Origin: Verrucomicrobiota bacterium
Lineage (GTDB): Bacteria; Verrucomicrobiota; Verrucomicrobiia; Limisphaerales; UBA1319
Reading direction: 5' to 3'
NCBI GenBank assembly: GCA_022711435.1
Contig: JAKLFB010000032.1
Span: forward strand, 1-64,000
Length of the DNA stretch: 64,000 nt
Position numbers and translations under genes: made by a program
Notes under the pieces: model-generated
Told to the model about the DNA's origin: nothing
The model's database searches: none
What the model saw: the letters and a program-made list of their open reading frames with translations, nothing else
Part shown: piece by piece, positions 5,925-13,518 of the stretch
Position numbering within the stretch: the first letter of the stretch is position 1
Layout of the letters: every line of letters starts with the position of its first letter

Positions 5925-8030
5925 TCATGGATCGAGCCGGTCGAGCTTCACATAATCCATGCCGGCCATGTAGGATTTCTTGGCCTGGGCATTGGCGCCC
6001 ACGATCTCGATGGTGAGCCGGTGTTGGCCGGCGGAGAGGGCGTGCTCGCCCAGATTCAGCAATCCCGTCGGGGCCACGCTGGGGTGGTAGAGATCGATGG
6101 GTCGGCCCAGGTCGGCGCCGTCGAGACGCAGCTGGACGATGCCGTAATCGGGCGCGCGGGTCATCTGGACGGACAGGAGATATTTTCCGGTTTGCCGGAC
6201 GGGGATGGCCAGGTCGAGCTGGTCGCCCGGTTTGGCCTGAATCCACCACAAATGCGCGTCATTGCTCCATTGGCCGTCGAATTGGTCGAGGGACTGCTCG
6301 TGCGGGTTGCCGGCAGTCTTGCGCAGGATCCGGAGCTGTTCGCCCTCGATGGCGCCCGGGGCTTTCCAGGCGGCGATCTCGGTCCAGTAGCCGGCGCGCT
6401 CGCTCAGCGGCAGGGGCTCATACGGGTCCCGGCCTCCGGGCATCAGATACCAATAGGCCACTGCGGCATAGAGCGTCGGCCGGCGGTTCGGATAATACTT
6501 CTCGATAAACCCCGCAAACGATTTCTGGAACGGGATAGCATCGGCGATATGCCACCGGTTCACGGAGACATGGCCTTTGTTGCCCATCGAGATGGTCTGG
6601 TTGTGAAACGCGTTCTGGAACAAGGCCGGATCGCACCATGCATATCCGAAATAATCCTCCGAGCCGGTGCCGATCGTCGATGGGAACTTCTCGCCATCGA
6701 CGAAGAACTTCTCGTCTCCCTCGCCCCACCACGAGCCCCGGGGGTTCCAGACGTGCAGCATGACTCCCGCGAAGCGCCCGCGGCCGGCCGTGTCGAGGAT
6801 GGTCCAGTCGATCGCCCGCTCCGGCTCGGCGGGCAGGAAGGCGTCCCGATGCCATTTGGCGTGAAGCCGCGCGCGGCCCTCCGCCTGCTCGCGCGGCCAG
6901 CGGACTCGGTCCACCTCGAATTCGATGGCGCGCTCCTCCGAGCCGTCGTTCTCGATCTCGAGCAGGGCGCCATCGGCAAACGGCATCCACCAGTGGCAAT
7001 ACCACCAGCCGGACTCGGCCAGCCCCAGCGGGAGGGATTCATACCGGTTGGCGCCGGCTGCCGTCCCGAAGAAATCCCCCAATGGCGACCAGACGCTCGG
7101 CGACGACTCGCCATCCCAGGCCATCCGCAGGGCGAGCTCCCGCAGCACGGTCCGATCCGCCGGCGACTCCGGCAGATCCAGCCGCGCGCGGAAATTGACG
7201 ATTGCGCCGGCGCCGCTCAGCCGCGCAATGACGGCCCGCTTTCCCGGCCCCACGCGGACCACGGGGCGGTATCTCTCGATCGGGCTGCCGGCCGGGATCC
7301 TGGGGGCGAATCGATCTCCCGCCTCGAGCCTTGCGTTGGCCTCATCCAGCGCTCGCGCGTCCGCCGCGGTGACCGCCCGCCGGAATGTCGGAACCCGCGT
7401 GCCAGCCGGAAACGTGCTGTAGACGAACTGGTAATACTTGCCCCACCCCGCATCCGCGACGATCTTGCACGATTTCTGGTAGGGGATCGGCGTGTAGTTG
7501 TTCCAGCCGCGGGCCACGGTGTGCACCAAAGCAGGCCGGGTGAACGGCTCGTTCTCGCGATCGAAATAGCCCACGAACGGCAGATCCACAGCCGGCGCGG
7601 CCGCGCCATCCAGATAGATGCGGACATGGCCCTTCTCGGGCAAGGCGGACCATATCCGCCATATGCAGCCGGGTCCGGCCATCTCGGCCAGCACGAACGA
7701 GTCGCCCTCCTTGCGGATGTAGCCGCCTCCATCGCCATTGGCATCCCAACCCGCATATTTGCCGGTCGCGGCGTCCCAGCGGCTGGCGCGGTCGTAGCTC
7801 GACCACTGTTCGCAACGCTCTCCCTCGACCGGCGGCTGCGTCAAGATCTCCAGATCCGTCAACCGCCCCACCAGGTCCCGGTAGGCCAGCTCCAAGCCGG
7901 CGCTCCATCCCGTGGCGGCCGCCATCCAGAGCCCGATGATCCCGATGGCTCGAGCCGTGAACCTGCCGCGCCCTCCCCGGCCGGCTTGCAGAGGTGAGAC
8001 TCCCGATGATGCATGTCGATTCCGTTTCAT
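5925..8030 (-). CDS. GH172 (DUF2961) glycoside hydrolase-like enzyme, secreted
   Basis: A 701-residue exported protein. After a hydrophobic export segment (~27-43, ending GWSA) comes a DUF2961/GH172 core, whose characterised members act on fructofuranosidic or arabinofuranosidic linkages. Diagnostic stretches are PGCIWRIWSA, HVRIYLDG, SPLGDFFG, and GTGSEDYFGYAW near residue 460, where catalytic acids are located in the family. The C-terminal ~150 residues look like a beta-sandwich carbohydrate-binding module (LLSVQMTRAPDYGIVQLRLDG). AAAGGA sits 8 nt before the ATG. The exact sugar cannot be read from sequence. Similar enzymes are multiplied in verrucomicrobia and Bacteroidota degrading complex glycans. 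Confidence 0.85.
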   Translation of the reverse strand: MKRNRHASSGVSPLQAGRGGRGRFTARAIGIIGLWMAAATGWSAGLELAYRDLVGRLTDLEILTQPPVEGERCEQWSSYDRASRWDAATGKYAGWDANGDGGGYIRKEGDSFVLAEMAGPGCIWRIWSALPEKGHVRIYLDGAAAPAVDLPFVGYFDRENEPFTRPALVHTVARGWNNYTPIPYQKSCKIVADAGWGKYYQFVYSTFPAGTRVPTFRRAVTAADARALDEANARLEAGDRFAPRIPAGSPIERYRPVVRVGPGKRAVIARLSGAGAIVNFRARLDLPESPADRTVLRELALRMAWDGESSPSVWSPLGDFFGTAAGANRYESLPLGLAESGWWYCHWWMPFADGALLEIENDGSEERAIEFEVDRVRWPREQAEGRARLHAKWHRDAFLPAEPERAIDWTILDTAGRGRFAGVMLHVWNPRGSWWGEGDEKFFVDGEKFPSTIGTGSEDYFGYAWCDPALFQNAFHNQTISMGNKGHVSVNRWHIADAIPFQKSFAGFIEKYYPNRRPTLYAAVAYWYLMPGGRDPYEPLPLSERAGYWTEIAAWKAPGAIEGEQLRILRKTAGNPHEQSLDQFDGQWSNDAHLWWIQAKPGDQLDLAIPVRQTGKYLLSVQMTRAPDYGIVQLRLDGADLGRPIDLYHPSVAPTGLLNLGEHALSAGQHRLTIEIVGANAQAKKSYMAGMDYVKLDRLDP

Positions 8031-8148
8031 GGATGCAATCCTTTCTCTTTCGACTCAAAGACATCCAATGAGGCGCACACGGCTTCCCGCCAACGGCTCG
8101 CCGGCCGGACAACAATTTCCGGATCTGCGGCCTCCCGACTGAACTTGG

Positions 8149-9999
8149 CTACGCTGTTGGTGGCGGCTCTGGGGGCGGCTGGGCGGCCGCGGGCTGCTCT
8201 TCGGCCGGCAACGGCCCGGGTTCAGCGATGGCGGCCGGAGCCGTATCGGCTGGAGATGGCGGCGCAGCCGCTTCAGGCGCGGCGGTGCTGTCGGCCGGCG
8301 GTTCAGGCGGCGCCGTGAACGCGGGCTCCACCGCAGCCGTGGCAGAATCACCCGCGGCCGGCGCGGCCGGGGCCGCTGCATCGGCGGGCGCTGCCGTCGG
8401 ATCAGCCTTCGGAGGAGGCGGCGGTTTGGGCGGCCGGGGCGGAGGGGGTGGCGGCGGCGGTTTTGCGGTCTCGAGCGAGCCGTTGGCGAACTCGATCACA
8501 TGTCCCTGGTGAACCAGCCAATGCAGATCTCCGATCACCGCCTTCATCTCTTCGGTCGGCGGTGGTTCGCCCGTGCCGGCTCCTGCAGGTTGGGCTCCTT
8601 GCCCCTGGGGTGCGGCGGCTTCGGCAGGCTGGGCGCCTTGGGGTGTCTCTGCGGCTTGGGGCTCGGCGGGTGCCGGCGCTGGTGCCGGAGCCTCGAGGCC
8701 GGGCATCGGCGGGGGTGTGGGTGGAACGATGGGCAGAGGCGGCGGCGGCGCCAAGGTCTCGATCAGCTGCCGCCGATTGCATCCCGGATGCTCCAGGATG
8801 AAGATCATGATCCGCTTGATACCGTCCGATACGGGGGCGGAGGTGATATCGAGGTGGCGCGGGCGTGCGACGGAGACATGCGTGACGGCCTTGTTGACCT
8901 TGAAGAACTGGAGCCCCTCGGCCGCGAACATCTGGCTGAGCACGGTGGCCAGCCGGAGCGGAAAGCGCCGCTGGTCTTCGTAGGCCGCTCGGACCAGCGC
9001 CTGCATCGGGCCGCTGGGCAGCGATCGGGCGGCGGCGCCATTCATCATGTGGCTTTCGACCTGCTGGACCACGTTGGGGAGATGCGTTTCGCGGAAGTGC
9101 TTCTCGACCTCCTCGCGGCTCTGGAGCTTGAGCGGGTCCGGCACGTTCAGGCAGACGTACTCGAACCGGAAACTCTGTTCCTCGAGCCATTGCTTGACGA
9201 CGGCCTCGTCCCGGACGATCCGGACGCGGGCCCGGTAGGCCTCGAAGGGCATGTGGGCGAACCGCTCGGCGTGGAGGCGGCGCAGCTTGGTCTGGTAATC
9301 GTGGTAGTTGGGCGGGCCCAGGATCACGCCGCTGATGCCACACTGTGCCACGAAGGTGAACACCCCCTTCGGAGCTTCGGCGGGGATTTTATCGGTCTGG
9401 TAGAACGTGTCGAAGTGCCGCCGCAGCACGTGCTCGGCCGCCTGCGATTCGGACAGCCAGAGGCTGTCATCCAGCGAGCACAGGAACAGCGGCTGCGCAA
9501 TCTGGCCCTCGGCCTTCTTGATCACGGCGAACCGCACATCGTAGCGCTCGGGTTTCTTGAGGATCAACTGGGCGATGTCGAACAGCGGGTAGGCTCGTCC
9601 AGTCAGCTTGATCTGCCGGGCGAGGCCGGCCACGCCGTGCTCTTCGGGCACGATGTTCACCTCGACCTGCGGCAAGGGCGGGGGGGCTTCGCGGCGCTCC
9701 CGGGGGTCGCCCCGGCCCGGGCCGCCTTGCCGCTGCCACCCGGGGCGGCCGGGCCGATCCGGCCGCCGCTCAGGCCGGCCTTCCCGCCTGCCTTCGATGG
9801 GGCGCCCTTCAGGCCTTGGACCTTCGCGCCGCGGCCCCTCCGAACGCCCCCGGAAGGGGGGGCGATCGCCGCGGCGCCGGTCCGATCTTGCCCCTGTGTC
9901 GCCCTCGTAATCAGCATACCGGTTGACTTCAGCCGATTGCTGGGCCCATGCCGGCAAGAAATGCAGGTCCAGGTCGATTTGATTCGTTTCGTTGCTCAT
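8149..9999 (-). CDS. Uncharacterised Verrucomicrobiota-type protein with low-complexity ends
   Basis: A 616-residue protein whose function I do not recognise. It begins MSNETNQIDLDLHFLPAWAQ, a start I associate with verrucomicrobial proteins. Residues ~35-108 are extremely Arg/Gly/Pro-rich (RRRGDRPPFRGRSEG-like repeats), resembling RGG-type RNA-binding regions. Residues ~110-420 form an ordered core (QIKLTGRAYPLFDIAQLIL, FVAQCGISGVILGPPNYHDY, FRFEYVCLNVPD). Residues ~425-616 are Pro/Ala-rich, interrupted by a short ordered stretch (MKAVIGDLHWLVHQGHVIEF) that looks like a winged-helix remnant. No signal peptide or membrane segment. It is divergent from lpxK with 195 bp between starts. An RNA-associated role is inference from the N-terminus only. 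Confidence 0.75.
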   Translation of the reverse strand: MSNETNQIDLDLHFLPAWAQQSAEVNRYADYEGDTGARSDRRRGDRPPFRGRSEGPRREGPRPEGRPIEGRREGRPERRPDRPGRPGWQRQGGPGRGDPRERREAPPPLPQVEVNIVPEEHGVAGLARQIKLTGRAYPLFDIAQLILKKPERYDVRFAVIKKAEGQIAQPLFLCSLDDSLWLSESQAAEHVLRRHFDTFYQTDKIPAEAPKGVFTFVAQCGISGVILGPPNYHDYQTKLRRLHAERFAHMPFEAYRARVRIVRDEAVVKQWLEEQSFRFEYVCLNVPDPLKLQSREEVEKHFRETHLPNVVQQVESHMMNGAAARSLPSGPMQALVRAAYEDQRRFPLRLATVLSQMFAAEGLQFFKVNKAVTHVSVARPRHLDITSAPVSDGIKRIMIFILEHPGCNRRQLIETLAPPPPLPIVPPTPPPMPGLEAPAPAPAPAEPQAAETPQGAQPAEAAAPQGQGAQPAGAGTGEPPPTEEMKAVIGDLHWLVHQGHVIEFANGSLETAKPPPPPPPPRPPKPPPPPKADPTAAPADAAAPAAPAAGDSATAAVEPAFTAPPEPPADSTAAPEAAAPPSPADTAPAAIAEPGPLPAEEQPAAAQPPPEPPPTA

Positions 10000-10194
10000 G
10001 CGTTCACTGCCGCGGCGGCGCCGCAGCCTCGACTCAGCCCAGCATCAGGCTTCCGCAGCCAGAATGCAAGCGCCGCGTGCGCGCGCGATGCCGAAAAGAC
10101 GCCGCTCGTTCGCGCCGCCCTGATCCCCGGATTCGAATTGGGCTTGCGACTTGCCCTTGCTCCCTCGGGGCGCCCTTGGCAAACTGGCGCTTGC

Positions 10195-11367
10195 ATGCGC
10201 GAATGGTTCCGCAGTCGGACGGAGAACGCCGAGACTTTCGTGCTCGAGGTGATATCCGGAGAGCGCCGTGGCAAGAGGGCCGCGGCCCTTCGCGCCGCCC
10301 TCTACATCCTGTCCAAACTCTTCGCGCTGGCCGTCAAGTTCCGCCGGTTCCTCTACAACGTCCGGATCCTGCGCGACTCGACCCTGGGCGTCCAGGTCAT
10401 CGCGATCGGCAACCTCACCGTGGGCGGCACCGGCAAGACTCCTGTGGTCGAGAAGTTCGCCCGCGCCCTCCAGGAGCAAGGCCGCACCGTCGCCATCCTC
10501 TCGCGCGGCTACCGGTCGAAACCTCCGCCCCTGCGCCGCCGCCTCTGGAACCGGATCCTGTTTCGCCAGGACGCCACCCCGCCCCGCATCGTCTCCGACG
10601 GGAAATCACTCCTGCTCGATTCGGAGACCGCGGGCGACGAGCCCTACATGCTCGCCACCAACCTCAAAGACGTCGTGGTCCTGGTGGACAAGGACCGCGT
10701 GAAGAGCGGCCGCTACGCGATCGAGAAATACGGGTGCGACACCCTCCTGCTGGATGACGGGTTTCAATACTGGAAACTGCGTGGCCGGCGGCGCGACATC
10801 GTCCTGGTCGACGGCCAGCAGCCGTTCGGCAACGGCTTCCTGCTGCCCCGCGGGACGCTGCGCGAGCCCCCCTCGCACCTGGCCCGGGCCGGCACGATCT
10901 TCATCACCAAGAGCAACGGCCGCAGCACCGAGCTCCGCGCCCGCCTCGCCCAGCTCAACCCCCGCGCCGCCATCATCGAATGCGTCCATCACCCTCTCTA
11001 TTTCGAGGATCTCTTCACCGGCGAACGCCAGGGGCTGGACTTCGTCAATGGCCGCCCCCTGGCGGCGCTGAGCGGTATCGCCCAGCCGGACAGCTTCGAG
11101 CATAGCCTGGCAGCCCTTGGCGCCGAGCTGGTCTACAGCAAACGCTTCGCCGATCACCACCGATTCACCCAGCAAGAGGTGCTCAACTTCATCAATCGCA
11201 GCAAGAAACGCCAAGCCCTCGCCATCGTCACCACCCAGAAGGACGCCGTCCGCTTCCCCAAGCTCGACCGCCGCGACCTCCCCATCTATTTCATGCGGGT
11301 CGAGATCCGCATCCTCCACGGCGCCAGCGGATTCGAGGATTGCGTGCGCCAGATCTGCTTTCGCTGA
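10195..11367 (+). CDS. lpxK: Tetraacyldisaccharide 4'-kinase
   Basis: LpxK phosphorylates the 4' position of the tetraacyl-disaccharide, giving lipid IVA. The 390-residue product has an N-terminal amphipathic membrane-associated stretch (~30-60), Walker A GNLTVGGTGKT (~72-82), ILSRGYRSK, DDGFQYWKLRG and GIAQPDSFEHSL, all typical. The start ATG 10195 was chosen because the upstream open frame is read-through antisense to the preceding gene. The next gene starts 5 nt after the stop, so lpxK opens a lipid A/core operon lpxK-lpxL-waaF. Confidence 0.95.
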   Translation: MREWFRSRTENAETFVLEVISGERRGKRAAALRAALYILSKLFALAVKFRRFLYNVRILRDSTLGVQVIAIGNLTVGGTGKTPVVEKFARALQEQGRTVAILSRGYRSKPPPLRRRLWNRILFRQDATPPRIVSDGKSLLLDSETAGDEPYMLATNLKDVVVLVDKDRVKSGRYAIEKYGCDTLLLDDGFQYWKLRGRRRDIVLVDGQQPFGNGFLLPRGTLREPPSHLARAGTIFITKSNGRSTELRARLAQLNPRAAIIECVHHPLYFEDLFTGERQGLDFVNGRPLAALSGIAQPDSFEHSLAALGAELVYSKRFADHHRFTQQEVLNFINRSKKRQALAIVTTQKDAVRFPKLDRRDLPIYFMRVEIRILHGASGFEDCVRQICFR

Positions 11368-11371
11368 AACC

Positions 11372-12313
11372 GTGGACACGATCCTCTATCTCCTGGCTCG
11401 AGCGCTGGTGTCCGGCGTCCAGCAGCTGCCCCTGGCATGGGCAGCCCGGCTCGGCCGCGCCGCCGGCGCCGCCGCCTTTGTCCTCGACGTCCGGCACCGC
11501 CGCATCGCACGCGACAACCTCCGGCTCGCCTTCGGCGCCACCCGCTCCCCCCAGCAGCTTGCCCAGCTCAATCGCGAGCACTTCCGGCGCCTCGGCGAGA
11601 ATTACGCCTGCGCCATCCGGACCGCCGCGATGTCGGCCGACCAAATCCGGCACCATCTCAGCTTCCTGGGCACGGACCAGTTTTTGACCGACCGCGACGA
11701 ACGCGGCCCGCGCAGCTGCGTCATCGCGATCGGCCACTTTGGCAACTTCGAGCTCTACGCCCGCTATCCCCAGTTCGAACCCGCCTTCCGCGGCGCCACC
11801 ACCTACCGCGGGCTCCGCCAGCCTGGCCTGAACCGCTTGCTCAAGTCGTTGCGGGAGCGCACCGGATGCATGTATTTCGACCGCCGCACGGACGCCGCCG
11901 CGCTCCGGGCCGCCTTTACCGAGCGCGGATTCATGCTCGGCCTTCTAGCCGACCAGCATGCGGGCCGCCACGGGATCCGCCTGCCTTTCCTGGGGCATGA
12001 ATGCTCGACGAGCCCGGCTCCGGCCATCTTCGCCCGCCGCTACAACGCCCGGCTCTTCACGGCTTACTGCTTTCGAAACCGGCTTGCCCATTGGTCGTTC
12101 GAGGTCGGCCGCGAAATCCCCCTCCGCGACGAGGGGCGCCTCCGATCGGTGGTCGAGCTCACCCAGGATGTCAACCGGGACTTCGAACGCGCCGTGCTCC
12201 GGGACCCGGCCAACTGGTTCTGGGTCCATAACCGCTGGAAACCGGCCCGGACCCGGCCGCGCCCAACCCCGGCGCCAACGCATCATGCGCCCACCGCTTC
12301 CTCGGCGGGATGA
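11372..12313 (+). CDS. lpxL: Lipid A late acyltransferase (LpxL/HtrB family)
   Basis: A 313-residue LPLAT-family enzyme that adds a secondary acyl chain to lipid A. The catalytic H-x4-E motif is IGHFGNFE (His122, Glu127); GLLADQHAGRHGIRLPF and the NWFWVHNRWK end are typical of LpxL-type proteins. The start is GTG 11372, 4 nt after lpxK; there is no better ATG. Its tail overlaps the start of waaF by 29 nt. The Pro/Thr/Ala-rich last 25 residues are unlike the family and may reflect the overlap. Confidence 0.9.
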   Translation: MDTILYLLARALVSGVQQLPLAWAARLGRAAGAAAFVLDVRHRRIARDNLRLAFGATRSPQQLAQLNREHFRRLGENYACAIRTAAMSADQIRHHLSFLGTDQFLTDRDERGPRSCVIAIGHFGNFELYARYPQFEPAFRGATTYRGLRQPGLNRLLKSLRERTGCMYFDRRTDAAALRAAFTERGFMLGLLADQHAGRHGIRLPFLGHECSTSPAPAIFARRYNARLFTAYCFRNRLAHWSFEVGREIPLRDEGRLRSVVELTQDVNRDFERAVLRDPANWFWVHNRWKPARTRPRPTPAPTHHAPTASSAG

Positions 12314-13442
12314 CACCGCCCCCCGCCGCCTCCTGATCCGCGGCGTGAACTGGCTGGGCGACGCCATCATGACGACTCCCGCGATGATGCGGCTCCGCCA
12401 GGCGTTCCCCCGCTGGCACATCGCCCTGCTGACGCCGGCCAAACTGGCCGGCCTGTGGATCGATCATCCCGCGCTCGACCAGATGATCTCCTTTGATCCA
12501 TCCGAGTCATGCTGGCAGATCGGCCGCCGCCTCCGGTCGGGCGGATTCGAGCTGGGGCTCATCTTCCCCAACTCGGCCCGGTCGGCCCTCGAGCTGTGGC
12601 TGGCCCGGATTCCCTTCCGCGCTGGCCTGGCAGGACGCTGGCGGGCTGGGTTCCTCACCCATCCCATCGAGCCGCGGCCCGGCATCCCCCGCATGAAAAA
12701 GAGATCTGCCGCTGCCATCCGCCGCGCCCTCCTCCACCCCCCAACCTCTCCGGCGCCGCCCGCCGCCGCGCACCATGTCTTTCACTACCTGCATCTGGCC
12801 GCCTCCATCGGCGCCGATCCGTCTCCCATGCCGCCCTGCTTGCGGGTCTCCTCTCGGGAAACGGCGGCCGTTCTGGGCCGGCTCGGGCTTGCGCTGGAGC
12901 CATCATCCGGCGCGCGCTATGTCGGTCTGAATCCCGGCGCCGAATACGGCCCCGCGAAGCGGTGGCCGGTCGACCGGTTCGTTGACACCGTTCGCCGGGT
13001 ATCCGCCCGAGCCAGGGTGCATTGGCTCCTGTTCGGCGGGGGCTCGGACCGCGCGGCATGCGAGGAGATCGCCGGCGCCGTCGAGGCATCGGATGCCGGG
13101 GGCTCATCCCCTGCGATTGCGAACCTGGCGGGCCGGACGTCCCTGCGCGATCTCTGCGTCCTGCTGGGGGCCTGCCGCGCGCTCCTGACCAACGACACTG
13201 GCCCCATGCATGTGGCCGCAGCCGTCGGCACCCCGGTGGTCGTCCCGTTCGGCAGCACCTCGCCGGCATTCACTGGTCCGGGGCTGCCGGGGGATCCGCG
13301 CCACCGCCTTCTGCGGTCGGCTGCGCCCTGCGCGCCCTGCTTCCGGCCCACCTGCCCGATCGATTCCCGCTGCCTGCGGGAAATCGCCGCCGAATCCGCC
13401 GCCGCCGCCCTCCTCGATCTCCTGGGCGAACTCAGCCGTTGA
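12285..13442 (+). CDS. waaF: ADP-heptose:LPS heptosyltransferase, GT9 (WaaF-like)
   Basis: A 385-residue GT9 enzyme that transfers L-glycero-D-manno-heptose to the LPS inner core. Landmarks are RGVNWLGDAIMTTPAMMRLR at the N-terminus, NPGAEYGPAKRWP in the middle, and LTNDTGPMHVAAAVGTPVV in the donor-binding half. WaaF (heptosyltransferase II) is favoured over WaaC by the NWLGD N-terminus. ATG 12285 overlaps the acyltransferase end by 29 nt, consistent with translational coupling. Its stop codon lies inside the -35 box of the ppdK promoter. Confidence 0.9.
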   Translation: MRPPLPRRDDTAPRRLLIRGVNWLGDAIMTTPAMMRLRQAFPRWHIALLTPAKLAGLWIDHPALDQMISFDPSESCWQIGRRLRSGGFELGLIFPNSARSALELWLARIPFRAGLAGRWRAGFLTHPIEPRPGIPRMKKRSAAAIRRALLHPPTSPAPPAAAHHVFHYLHLAASIGADPSPMPPCLRVSSRETAAVLGRLGLALEPSSGARYVGLNPGAEYGPAKRWPVDRFVDTVRRVSARARVHWLLFGGGSDRAACEEIAGAVEASDAGGSSPAIANLAGRTSLRDLCVLLGACRALLTNDTGPMHVAAAVGTPVVVPFGSTSPAFTGPGLPGDPRHRLLRSAAPCAPCFRPTCPIDSRCLREIAAESAAAALLDLLGELSR

Positions 13443-13466
13443 CAGTCTCCTTCCCTTTGTTACAGT
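13439..13466 (+). promoter_or_regulatory. ppdK promoter, overlapping the waaF stop codon
   Basis: TTGACA (13439-13444) is a perfect -35 and TACAGT (13461-13466) a 4/6 -10, spaced 16 nt, 52 nt upstream of the ppdK ATG. The TGA stop of waaF (13440-13442) is part of the -35 box, so the two genes abut with no wasted sequence. Confidence 0.6.
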
Positions 13467-13518
13467 CCCCCGCTGGTCTTCGACCTTTCGACCGACACAA
13501 CTGAACGGAACCTGATCT

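Noticed and set aside
8500..10194. N-terminal extension of the lpxK frame by ~565 codons
   Set aside because: Antisense to the conserved-looking 8149-9999 gene; LpxK length and start fit ATG 10195.
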